A program made the position numbers and the translations under genes. Of a stretch of 64,000 nucleotides of DNA, positions 48,061 through 58,950 are shown piece after piece (within the stretch, counting starts at the first letter, position 1; the number at the start of each line of letters is the position of its first letter). The notes below the pieces were generated by a model, which was given only the letters and a program-made list of their open reading frames with translations, ran no database searches and had not been told where the DNA came from. Source of the DNA: Lingula anatina (lineage: Eukaryota; Brachiopoda; Lingulata; Lingulida; Lingulidae); NCBI RefSeq assembly GCF_001039355.2, contig NW_019775704.1:59714-123713 (forward strand), given 5' to 3'.

Positions 48061-48700
48061 GCCTTCGTTTCACATCCAGGAACCGTGCATATATTATGTG
48101 AAAATTGAATAAATACTTATGTAATTCTGTTTTTTATTTTGTTATGATGTTATGATAATAACGATAAAGTTATATGATAAGAAGAAATGAGTAATATTAT
48201 TCACATTCAATTTCTGTTTAATAGCAAAATGGAACTTATTAGTTTGTCGTCCCTCTTAGAAATAGTTTGCCTATATTTCTATAGGACGGACCCATTTTCG
48301 ACAGTTTCTGGTTTATGCTTCCATAATTTGGTGACTTATTATTCACATGAATATTTCAAATTTAAAAAGAAAGAGGAAAAAAGTAAAAATATTCTGACGT
48401 AACCTAATTATGGTAAAGTCTAAATTTTCCCAACATGTATATTTTAAAGGAATATAAGAACACACCTTTTCGCTATTCACTGAACCAAAGTGAGAAAAAA
48501 AAGAGATATATTTTATGATTACTTCGTGTTTTGTGACCTATTTCGAATCTAACAAATTCAATAATGCCCAGTAAATAATGCAAAGTTTTATTAAATTGTG
48601 GAAAAGCTAAATTTGAGAACCTTCAAATAGAATTGAATCGCCCCATAAGGCACCTTTGGTAAAATGGGGTCAATACACCTGTCGCTTGTCCAAGTAAATG

Positions 48701-49100
48701 TACTCGCCCCACCTGCCACCCCTCAGCATGTTGAATGGACTCGCCCCACCTGACACCCCTTTTACGGTGGAATGGACTCGCCCCACCTGACACCCCTTTT
48801 ACGGTGGAATGGACTCGCCCCACCTGACACCCCTTTTACGGTGGAATGGACTCGCCCCACCTGACACCCCTTTTATGGTGGAATGGACTCGTCCCACCTT
48901 ACACCCCTAATTCGGTGGAATGGACTCGTCCCACCTGACACCCCTTTTCAATGAAATGGACTCGCCCCACCTGACAACCCTTTTCAATGGAATGGACTCG
49001 CCCCACCTGACACCCCTTTTTGGTGGAATGGACTCGTCCCACCTGACACCCCTTTTCAATGGCTCGCCCCATCTGACACCCCTTTTCAATGGGATGGACT
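48701..49100. repeat. Minisatellite, 37-base unit, about 11 copies
   Basis: Units of ATGGACTCGCCCCACCTGAC followed by ACCCCTTTT and a variable ACGGTGGA or CAATGGA end. Because 37 is not a multiple of three, the open frames (GVRWGESI/D repeats) shift between copies and are unlikely to be coding. Confidence 0.92.
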
Positions 49101-50780
49101 CAACCCTTATGATTCAACGTAACTCTACTCTCCCTCCTCAATCCACTGCTACTCTTATTCACTCCCTTGTCAGCTGACTAAGTGAGCATGTTTTAAAGAA
49201 TATATTTCTTAATATGTAGCTAAAACAATTCACTTGTTCACCATAGACCCTGAACCACTATCAAGGAAACTTTAAAACACCTTTGTTATCATTTTGATGA
49301 AAGTCAAATTTGTATTGACGTCCTTTTTATCCTTCCTGGAATTAAAGAACTCTAGAACATAGTGGTTTATTCGGTACAATGGTTTATTTAAGATTTTTAT
49401 CACAATTCCTTTTTTTTCAGGTAGGTACCGAAAATCCAAAGATGATTAAAATCCACACTTTTCCCTAAAGGAAGGGACGCTCCACGTAGCTATTTTCTGA
49501 ATGGTAAGCCCATCCAACACTAAAATTGATTAACAAGCACAGGATTCAAATGACTGCGCATGTGCGAAAGTGAGTTGTTTGAAATAAGTTGGTGAAATTG
49601 ACAGAGTCTGCCACTGTTTACCGTCTGGTTGATTTATTTTAATTTGCTTTCTGGTGTCGTTTTTAGAAATTATATTGGAAATTTTCTGTTGGTTGTATGT
49701 ATTAAAAAGTAAATTCATTGGACTTTCATTAAAATAACATTTATTTTGCCTTTATTGTAAGGGGATTCCTTTTGTATTTATAGTGTTATACAGTGTATGT
49801 GGCCCCAAGGGAATTTTTCACCCCTCCCCCACTCTTCATAAGAACATACGTGCTTGATCGCTAATGTGAATGTTATTACTGATTGCATTCGAAAATGTAG
49901 GAAGGTTAAGTTTAGGCACTTCATATCAGAAACCCACCAGGTCGGCGAAATTAACCGACGTAACGCATTAAACTTTCACTGCCGCGAAATGATCAACAAA
50001 TTTAATTTTTATGAAAGCGAGGCAATGGCACTAATCTACAGGAGACGATTCATAACCTCGTAAAAATTGAATGTTTTAATAAAAATCTAAAAAGCGCTAA
50101 ACCAAAATACGTTTTGGTTGTAATTGGGATCTTCAATAATAATAAATATTATCACACACCATCTAAAAAAATCCTAGGTCGGCCTATTTATAAGACAAAT
50201 TGATATTTTATAGAATTTGGAGACTAAAAACACCAAAGTTGTCTGGTTTCGTATCGAGGCACTACGTATTGTTCCTGTGCCAATTAGGCACCGCCTCAGA
50301 TCTTCACAGGGGAGAAACGGAAGGAAGCCGACCGGGAGCTCGGATAATCTCCGTACCTGAATGCTTCCGTCTAGATTTGAGAGTAAAGCCCACGAATTTT
50401 TTTCACTACTGGAGTAGATATCACAATAATGACCCAGTAAATATAATTTGAAATTTTTTTTTCTTGAGTAAGCACCCTGTACTGAATATAGCTGCAAATA
50501 CCTTGTCATCTTTATGTATTAGCGTATTGGCCTTATATCGGCAGTTAAACTCAGTCCTTATTATCAGGAGGTTGAGACTTGTTCAAATAATTTCATATAT
50601 TTGAATCAACTTCTGTGTTAGATAGGCTTAACACAGAATGAGAATTAGTGAGTGATCAAAAGCTTAAGTCAAAACAACAATAGTAACTTGAATCATTTAT
50701 TCATTTATTTTTTCATACCTTTCTAAACTCACTGTGTAGGAAGGAAATCAGAAATAAAGAATTATATTGATTCATGCAGC
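49101..50780. other. Non-coding stretch
   Basis: No gene recognised. Opposed open frames at 50174-50509 (both strands) have no splice sites or family likeness. Confidence 0.5.
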
Positions 50781-50824
50781 GATTTATTACAGACATGAGC
50801 CGAAATCCAAAAATTAGAATTTTC

Positions 50825-50892
50825 TTATTCTTCAGTTTCAGATGATGTAGGCGGCCTCTTGTCGTCTGTTCGTGCTGGATAGGGGTGGGCTG
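50825..50892 (-). other. Exon-like terminal segment with poly(A) signal
   Basis: On the minus strand an acceptor TTCTGTTTTCAG precedes 22 open residues, AHPYPARTDDKRPPTSSETE then E and TAA at 50825-50827. AATAAA (minus strand, 50783-50788) lies about 37 bases past the stop. It looks like the last exon of a minus-strand gene. The next gene upstream ends in its own stop at 51496, so the parent gene is unknown. Confidence 0.3.
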
Positions 50893-51495
50893 CTGAAAAC
50901 AGAATGAAAAAATTATTAAAATCCGATAACTGTTCGAGTCTGATGGATAAACAACTGGGGGAAATTTGGTATTTTTTGACAGTTTTGCCGCGGCGTTTAA
51001 GTACTTTAGAAGTCATTTGAGTTGGAAAGCATGTGTAACTCGTTGATGGATTCAAAGGAACAGGATTCAGGACAAACAAGGGCGTTTGACCTTTATGTAT
51101 CAGACTTTAGTTTAAGAAATTTCAGCTCTCCCTTTAAACCAAGGCAAACCAAAACCGTTAATAGAATTACGACCCGTAAGGTAGTTATCTAGTTGAGAAA
51201 AAATTGCTGAAAATTTCCTGAATCATTCATCTTCTTCAGGCCCGCCAACAGTTTAAAAAGAGGGTTTTTTTTCTGAAAAGCGGACCTTTATCATGAAATC
51301 GTCGTGCATCTTATCAAATTTTTACCAGAATGGACCTCCCCCACCTGACTACGGGCTTGTTCTTTTTGTGTCTTTCAAAAGAAAGGGACGAGGGTTACAG
51401 ATCAGAGGAAGGAGAATGGACTCATTTATTTTAGATGGCCACTGATAAGCTCTATCGAGTGATAATGCATTAGATCAATTACCCACCTTTAATTC

Positions 51496-52978
51496 CTACT
51501 TCTCAATTGGAGGCAGGCGCAGGCCTGTTGGAGGCTTCCAGTTACAGCCAACAACTGCGAAATTTGGAGTGCCGGGGGGGTGGTCGGACCCGCACACACA
51601 GCCGAATCTCGCCGATCCATCATCCCAGTTAATTTGCACACGTTCGTGATCTTTATCCACGTGTGAACACACCTGTAACGATGGAATGCATGGATATGCC
51701 AATTATGTCCGTAGCTTTCAAATACCTTATGTGTTTGATGGAGGAAAATCATAGGTGAAAATCTGCGCTATATATACGAATATGATAATGTTTCAGAACG
51801 TTTCTGATTAATTTGATCGTTTGATGAAACTTGTCATGGAATACTTAATTGCGGAATATTTAATTAAAGAAACATTGCTCGCCCGCACTGCACCAATGTA
51901 TGTTTGAAAATGGAAAAGAACAGTTCAAAAATAAAATTAAAAAATAATAATCAGTATAATGATATGGCAATTTATGATTATCGATGCCATTTTTGTTGAT
52001 CCAGCTCTCATATTAGAACTGGACCGTTGTCAAATATTGTCCAAGGAAGAGCATATTGATAACTATGAAAAGTAAATCAGTACAACATGTTGAATAAACG
52101 CTGCGCCTGATATTCAAATTAAGTTTAAACGTTGATTAACGAAGATATAATCCTGAATCAACATTTAAAAGTCAGCATTCAAAATCTATTGTGAATTCAA
52201 TGTTGACTTATCACTAATTAGGTTGACAAATCGACATTTACTGAGCGATAGGTAGGAATATTCTCTATGTAATGGTCTTAGTCCGCTACTTTTTAACATG
52301 TTATAGATATTTTCAAATTGACTGCCTTTATGTGGAAGGTGAAATCCATGAGTCCAAAAGATTAACACGGAAAGACTCTATGGCTTCTTTATTTGTCATT
52401 TTATAAACCTCTTTAATTATTGAAACGTATCTTATTTATTTCTAATCTATTATATTTCTTATATCTATCTATCTATCTGTCTACATTTTATTTATTGCTA
52501 GTTTTTAGGATCTAAAGGCACAGATAAAAATGTAACAAATAATCACAACAGCATGTAAATGCAATAGGCCTTTGCGGAGCTAGATTACTACATTTTGACT
52601 GGTTTCGTCTCCAGAAAACAAAATAATGTTATCTAGCTGCAAAGGGCCTTATAGCGTCATATCGGGCTGTGGACTCTACAACAGTCAACCTACCTCTTGC
52701 ATATTGTGACACTTTCCAAGAGCGTCGAGTTCACCGCCCATGGGGTTCCAGTTGCATCCTACCGGATTGCCCGGAGAGGGTCCGGCTGCGGATCCACAGA
52801 TGCAGGATCTGACCGATGTTGGATAGGTCATCTTCACCGTGGTTCCACGGCCCAGATAGCGGCACACGGCCTGCATGCTGGCGCATGGGAATACAAGGCC
52901 TTGTCCGCTCGCGAGAGAGGCAACTCCCAGAAGGAGCACCAGCACGGCTAGAGCGGTTTGCATGGTGATGACGGTCAC
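51496..52978 (-). CDS. Secreted two-module cysteine-rich protein, copy 1
   Basis: Exon 1 is 52978-52694 and exon 2 is 51672-51496, phase 0, 153 residues. The signal peptide (MQTALAVLVLLLGVASLASG) is followed by module A, CASMQAVCRYLGRGTTV .. SCICGSAAG .. VGCNW, and module B, CHNMQEVCSHVDK .. GCVCGSDHP .. VVGCNW. Both fit C-x6-C-x(19-22)-C-x-C-x(13-15)-C-N-W, so the protein is an internal duplication with ten cysteines. The intron falls inside the start of module B, just before VC. A minus-strand AATAAA lies at 51425-51430. TATA and CCAAT boxes lie upstream. A secreted disulphide-rich role (defence, matrix, mucus) is possible, but I do not recognise the family and infer no activity. Copy 2 is 4.5 kb to the right. 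Confidence 0.88.
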
Positions 52979-53045
52979 TTGGTCCTTGGTCCTATCTCTC
53001 TGTCGAAACCTCCCTCGACAGTGAAGTGCCTTCCCACGGCGGCCG

Positions 53046-53094
53046 TATTTATCTGGTTGGCAAAATTAGCCGTGTCAAGGATGACCATGATTGG
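53046..53094 (-). promoter_or_regulatory. TATA and CCAAT boxes of cysteine-rich copy 1
   Basis: Read on the minus strand, ATAAATA (53046-53052) lies 68 bases upstream of the ATG and CCAAT (53090-53094) about 40 bases further. The block from the TATA box outward (GCCAATTTTGGT-type words through AACCACCGTTTTAAC on the + strand) is nearly identical in copy 2, consistent with a core promoter. Confidence 0.6.
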
Positions 53095-54600
53095 TAGATT
53101 TTTAACCACCGTTTTAACTAACCACTTACGTTGTGAAATTGACCATTTTGGCCTGCCACTGGATTTTGATTTATGATATGTAATCCTTATTTTTGAAAAC
53201 TACTCAAATAAGCAAAATGTCAATTGGACCATGTAGCCTTTTTCGAAGGCGTTGCCTGTGGCCTCGGTTTCCGGATGGCAAGTTTATTATAGCAGGTATG
53301 TGAAATAAGATGACTTCTAAAAAATCGATATGTTGATCTAGATATTTTAATTTAGGGGAAAGTAGAGCAATAACCCACCCCACCTACCCCAGAGATTTTT
53401 GAAAAATAAAGTTTTCGAAATCTATATAAATTGGTAACATTTTTTATTTCACCAGGTCCTTCAAAACACTCATTTAAGTGATCTACCACATTAGCGGTAC
53501 AAATGACCTTGTTTGCGTATTGGACACCTTAATTTAGCAGTGACATCTCTGCCTCGAGCACTTGTTTTCAAATTACGATTTTGAATGTGGCTTTGAATGG
53601 TAATGACAGTCATTTGGACACAAATGACACAGTGCCCAACGTACTCAATGACGACATTACCTCCAATGTATCATTACCAAAAGCCCTTGAAACATTTGCA
53701 AAGACTGAGCCCAGGACACGTGACATAACTGTTTTCAGGTACAGTATATTTTGTTGACTTTGCGTTCACGATAAAAATGATAGATTCCCTGTGGCATAAT
53801 ATCTCTTTGTCTCCTTTAATTGCTCATTGGATTCTTTAGAATTTCAGTTGTAAATATTAGTCCAAAACGGGCGCCTGACTTTTCGAATATTAGGCAATTG
53901 TGACATATGTGACATAGTGTCTCATTGTCTCCTTTAATTACCTATTGAATACTTCAGAAAACATATTTCATTTATTAAAGTTAGTTCAAAACGGGCGACT
54001 GACTTTTCGAATATTAACCAGTTTCATAATACGATAACTGAGCTATAAATCAGAATGAAAATATAGTTAAAATTGCGACAGGTTCATGTCGTTAACCGTC
54101 GGTGAATTGTCGGTCAATGAGTTTTTCGTTATAGCTTTATAGATTATTCCAATCTTAAAATTTTGATTACATTATATTTATCTGATACATCAAATGTTAA
54201 GCTGAAATTTTGGATTATGATAGTCAATTTATAGTTAGCAATTTCTTAATAAACTATTCACAGACGATACGGCGAAATTCATTTGATGACTAACTTTGAA
54301 ATATGAATGATAAAAACGGCAATAATGGAATCTACAGTCAAATTTGATCATTTAAATCTATTTCTAATAACAGCTAACTTAAAGCTTGAAATTCCGAATA
54401 CCTAGATATATCCGCTGAAGATATAATGACGTTTCCTAACGCTTAAACAAACCAACTTTTGCCAAAAAAAAAAAAAAAAAAAAAAGGACATGAAATTAAG
54501 AAGAGTTAAAAGTTCTTCATTTTCATTCGATTTTGCTCAGAGTAGTGGCAATACGTTGTACCCTCCAGTCAGCGTGCACGAGCAAACCAAACCGGTAAAG
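53095..54600. repeat. Upstream flank of copy 1, duplicated at 57580-58950
   Basis: No gene. It matches the flank of copy 2 over about 1.4 kb with substitutions and small gaps: for example TTTTAACCACCGTTTTAACT, CAGTCATTTGGACACAAATG and CAAAACGGGCG with ACTGACTTTTCGAATATTA. This marks the extent of the tandem duplication. It ends near an A-run at 54466-54485. Confidence 0.8.
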
Positions 54601-54917
54601 ACTGCAGTGGAGGGTGCTGAAGTTATTAACGTCTGGTCATAACTTCACCACGCCCGGACTTTGACCTTGCGTTAATTAATTATTAAAAAAAATAAATAAA
54701 TAAAAATAAAAAAAAAACCCTGATAATGAGTCCCCATATACCTATTCATATCATATACAATTATTGCTACGTTTTTTACTGAATATTCGTTCAATCACCG
54801 AATAGCCAATGAGTAGTGGTTTGTACGCAGGGGTGATGGAACAAGTTGTCATTTGCTTTGAACCCGACACCGTCTTTGTTTTACTCATAAATGCGCAAGG
54901 AATATGGCGTTCAATAC

Positions 54918-55133
54918 GCATACACATATCGGGGGACTCTCGCTGAATGCAATTAGATTAAGACGTCTCCTCCGGGCGTTGGGTAGAATACAGAAAGGCT
55001 AGTTGTTATACTAAAAGGTTGGAAACAAGAAGAGGCGCGTTAATCTGTTGAATTTATTGCATTCATTTAGAGTCTTCGCGGAGTTGGATCGATGTACGTA
55101 GAATGACATTTTTATTAGGAATGAGCCCCAAAG
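54918..55133. mobile_element. Diverged AGATCGATCT-type element
   Basis: GGGGGACTCTCGCTGAATGC and AATTAGATTAAGACG on the left are answered by TTAATCTGTTGAATTTATTGC, ATTTAGAGTCTTCGCGGAG, TTGGATCGATGTA and TAGGAATGAGCCCC on the right. The centre lacks the usual TTAATTACCCC. Confidence 0.45.
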
Positions 55134-55469
55134 ATTTCAAGTGGCTGCGTAGACACGGATAAACTTAGAGTTGCATATTTTGCGTTCTTACACGACACGC
55201 ATGCATGACTGTTTTAACTTCAAGTGAGTGCATAAGTTGAAATAAAATTGAAATAAGATGTTGAATAATCAGTTGCAACACTCATCGGCTTACACCTCGT
55301 TGATTCGTAACGTGGATTTTGTCTTAGTACTGTAATGCTTCATTTATTAAACAGATAAAATCAATTATTATTATTAAATTTGGAATTAAATATAGAACAA
55401 TTCACGAGTGTCTCAATTTTTCATTTTCATTTTTTTTACCATGTCTATACATTATGTAAAAATCCTAAA

Positions 55470-55672
55470 TGGTAACGTATGTTCCGGGCCATATAAATTA
55501 ACCAGCACCACCAGAGCTGATGAATAAGTACAAGGTATCGCTTTGTTGGTACTAAATAATAGTACGGTTTGTTGGTTAATTCGTGGGTTTTTATGGCTAA
55601 TACGTGCGTTATATTAGTGCTAAAACTGTCATTGTTAGTAAGCGCCTTATCCGTTGATAAGGCCTGAATAGG
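55470..55672. mobile_element. Relic related to the foldback element at 12003
   Basis: GTGCTAAAACTG, GTTAGTAAGCGCCTTATCC and GATAAGGCCTGAA match the arms of the 12003-12158 element in order. The left part is diverged. Confidence 0.45.
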
Positions 55673-56230
55673 AAACAGAATTTTCTGTTGCTCACTGAAA
55701 ATGATATTTTGGTTCCATGTATAGATTAACATTTCTGATATAAAAATTGACCACGAATGGAAAATAGTTCATTTGATGTTTATTTTACTCTCAACAGGGC
55801 GTATTTTCTCTCTTTTTACAATATTCAGTGATAAGCAAACTAAAGTCGCTCAAAAAATCTGCTCTATAGAGCAGATTATCGTAATTTTTGACAACGTCAT
55901 ACTTAAAGGAGATAAATCATAGATCAAAACCAGTGATAATTGAATTTTTAAGGTGAGTAAAACAATTACCCAGCTGGATCGTTTGTGACCGTAACGTATG
56001 TTCTTTGTGGGGGTTAGACGACGTTTTTCTTTCATTATTCATTGTTCCAGGAGAATGAAACTTTGATACAAACACTTTTAAATCAAATGTTTTGTGGTAC
56101 TTTTATTTTCTAAATAGAAGGATACATTCATTCAAGACTTTTTTCTTAATTCATGCTTTTGCTAAGATAGAAGTTAGCGTATTTTAAAGTCCTGTAGAAT
56201 TTCATTCACTTGCACAGTAGTACGAATTTA

Positions 56231-56681
56231 CTACTTCTTGGTTTGAGGCAGGAGCAGACCAGTAGGGGCCACCCAGTTACAGCCAACGACGGAGTAATTT
56301 GGAGTTCCGGGGGCGTGGTCGGACCCGCACACACAGCCGAATCTCGCCGATCCATCATCCCAGTTAATCTGCACACCCTCGTTACCATTATCCACGTGTG
56401 AACACACCTGTAATGACGGAATGCATGGATAAACCAATTAAGTCCGCAGCTTTAAAATATCTTGATATTTGTTTTTATAAAGAATAATTATAAAAAAACT
56501 TTAAAATTTATTTACGAAAATCGTAATGGTTTGATTGATTTGATTATATGATGAAACTTGTTATGAAATTATTATTGGCGGATATTAAGATAAATGCTTG
56601 TCCGCAGTACGCAAATGAATGGTTCAAATGGAAAGCAACAGTTAAAAAAAATTAAAAATGTAATAACCGATGTAAGAATAA

Positions 56682-56732
<51 letters not shown>

Positions 56733-57466
56733 TATAAAGAATATTAATATGATAATCGATGTCATATTTTTGTTGATCCTCCCCTCATATTCGAACTTTA
56801 CAGTGATCAAAAATTTTCCATGAAAAAGCATATAATTTCCCAGCACACAATGTTGAATAACATTTCTGCCTTTCATTCAGATTTCGTTTAGAAGTTGATA
56901 AACAAAGATTCAATACTGATTCAACGACTTATGGCCTCGCACTTAAAACAAGTGGTCACGAGCATCCACTGACCAACTTTCGCTCTGGTTTCTAGTTGCA
57001 CCGGTACACATACGGGTGCTTTTTCTCAATCCCATACTAGATTCAATATGGCGGAATATACATGCACTTGTACAAGAAAGTGCATGTTTGAGCTTTCGGA
57101 TCTGAGAACACAGAGTAAATTCAACCACGTCAAATTGGACTCTACATGTACAATACCAGGTGGTGAACCTACCTCTTGTATATTGTTACACATGCCGTTA
57201 GTGTCGAGTTGAGCGCCGTGAACCCCGCCGCCTGGGCGCCAGTCGCATCCCACAGGATTATCTGCAGATGGTCCAGCAGAAGAGCCACAGATACAAGAGG
57301 CGACCCATGTGGGGTAGGTCATCTTCACCGTGGTTCCGTGACCCAGGTAACGGCACACGGCCTGCATGCTGGCGCAGGGACCGATGGGGGTTCCGTTAGC
57401 AAGAGAGGCAACTCCCAGAAGGAACACGAGTACGGTTAGAGCTATTTGCATTGTGATGCCTTGCAC
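56231..57466 (-). CDS. Secreted two-module cysteine-rich protein, copy 2
   Basis: Exon 1 is 57466-57173 and exon 2 is 56407-56231, phase 0, 156 residues. Same plan as copy 1: signal peptide MQIALTVLVFLLGVASLANG, module A CASMQAVCRYLGHGTTV .. SCICGSSAG .. VGCDW, module B CNNIQEVCSHVDN .. GCVCGSDHA .. VVGCNW, ending QTKK. All ten cysteines are kept. Differences are a three-residue insertion after module A (GGVHGAQ region), N to D in the first CNW, and scattered changes in exposed-looking loops. The introns are 765 here and 1021 bases in copy 1 and remain alignable in part. Tandem gene duplication is clear; the copies may differ in expression or target. Confidence 0.88.
56687..56731. repeat. (AAT)n microsatellite
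   Basis: ATA/AAT run in the intron of cysteine-rich copy 2. It gives a spurious poly-leucine frame on the minus strand. Confidence 0.95.
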
Positions 57467-57530
57467 TTGGTCCTAGTGTCCCTGTCTCCAAACTGCTCTC
57501 GACAGTGAAGTGCCTTTCCCATGGCAACCG

Positions 57531-57579
57531 TATTTAACTGGTTTTCAAAATTAGCCGTGTCAAGGATGACCATGATTGG
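57531..57579 (-). promoter_or_regulatory. TATA-like and CCAAT boxes of cysteine-rich copy 2
   Basis: Minus strand TTAAATA (57531-57537) and CCAAT (57575-57579) keep the same spacing as in copy 1. The TATA box has one change from copy 1. Confidence 0.55.
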
Positions 57580-58950
57580 TAGATTTTTAACCACCGTTTT
57601 AACTAGCCACTTACGTTGTGAAATTGACCATTTTGGCCTGCCACTGGATTTTGATATATGATATATAATCATTATTTTTAAAAACTACTTAAATATGCAA
57701 AATGTAAATTGGACCATGTAGCCTATTTCGAAGGCGTTGCTTGTGTCCTCAGTTTCAGGATGGCAAGTTAATTACAAGTTCGACCCAGCATATTAGTGAA
57801 GATGACTTCTAAAAATCGACATGTTGAGCTAGATATCTTAATTAAGGGGAAAGGAGAGCAATAGCCCACTCAACCTACATGTACCTCAGAGATTTTTGAA
57901 AAAAAAAGTTTTCGAAATCTATATAAATTTGTTACTTTTTTCTTTCACCAGGTCCTCCAAAACACTCCCATTTTATTGACCTACTAGCGGTACAAATGAC
58001 CTGTACGCGTATTGAACGCCTTAATTCAGCAGTGGCATCTCTCCCTCAAGCACTTGTTTTCAGATTACAATTTTGAATGTGGCTTTGAATGGTAATGACA
58101 GTCATTTGGACACAAATGACACAGTGCCAAACTTACTCAATGGTGACATTAGTTGCAATGCATCATTACCAAAAGCCCTTGACACATTTGTAAAGACTGA
58201 GCCCAAGGAACGTGACATAACTCTTTCAGGTACACTATATTTTATTGAGTGAGCAGAGACGTTCACAATAATAATGATAGATACCATGTGACATAATGTC
58301 TCTTTGTCTCCTTTAATTGCTCATTTAGTACTTAAGAAAACATATTTTAATTATAAAAATTAGTCCAAAACGGGCGACTGACTTTTCGAATATTAGCCAA
58401 TTTCGTAATGCGATAACTGAGCTATAAATCAGGATGAAAATATAGTGAAAATTGCGACAGGTACATGTCGTTAATCGTCGGTTATATGTCGGTCAATGAG
58501 TTTTTAGTTATAGCTTTAGAGATTATTCCAATCTTAGAATTTTGATTACATTATATTTATCAGCTACATCAAATGTTAAGCTGAAAATTTGGATTATGAT
58601 AGTCAGATAACAATTTCTTAATAAACTGTTCACAGACGATACGGCGAAATTTATATAATGATTAACTTTGAAATATGAATGATAATAACAGCAATAATGG
58701 GATCTACAATCATTCCATTTTGAACGTTCTAAATCTACTTTTAATGAAAACTAACTTTAAGCTTGAATTTCCGAATCTCTATACCCGCTTCTTTTTATAT
58801 TCCTAACGTTGAAGCATACTAACTGTTCACAAAAATACACATGAAAACAAGCAGAGCTAAAAAAAAGTCGTCCATTTTCACTCGATTTTGCCGAAAGTAG
58901 TGCGAAATTGGCCTCTGCTTTAGACAATGTGCACGCGCCCAAACCGGTGT
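57580..58950. repeat. Upstream flank of copy 2 (duplicate of 53095-54600)
   Basis: No gene. Similar to the copy 1 flank almost to its end, with small indels. Confidence 0.8.

Larger units (their letters stand above)
54601..56230. other. Spacer between the two cysteine-rich gene units
   Basis: Contains a diverged AGATCGATCT-type element (54918-55133) and a relic of the 12003 foldback family (55470-55672). Minus-strand AATAAA at 56102-56107 fits the 3' end of copy 2. No gene seen. Confidence 0.55.

Noticed and set aside
48623-49177. Repeated GVRWGES protein frames
   Set aside because: Minisatellite with a unit not divisible by three; frames are short and shift.
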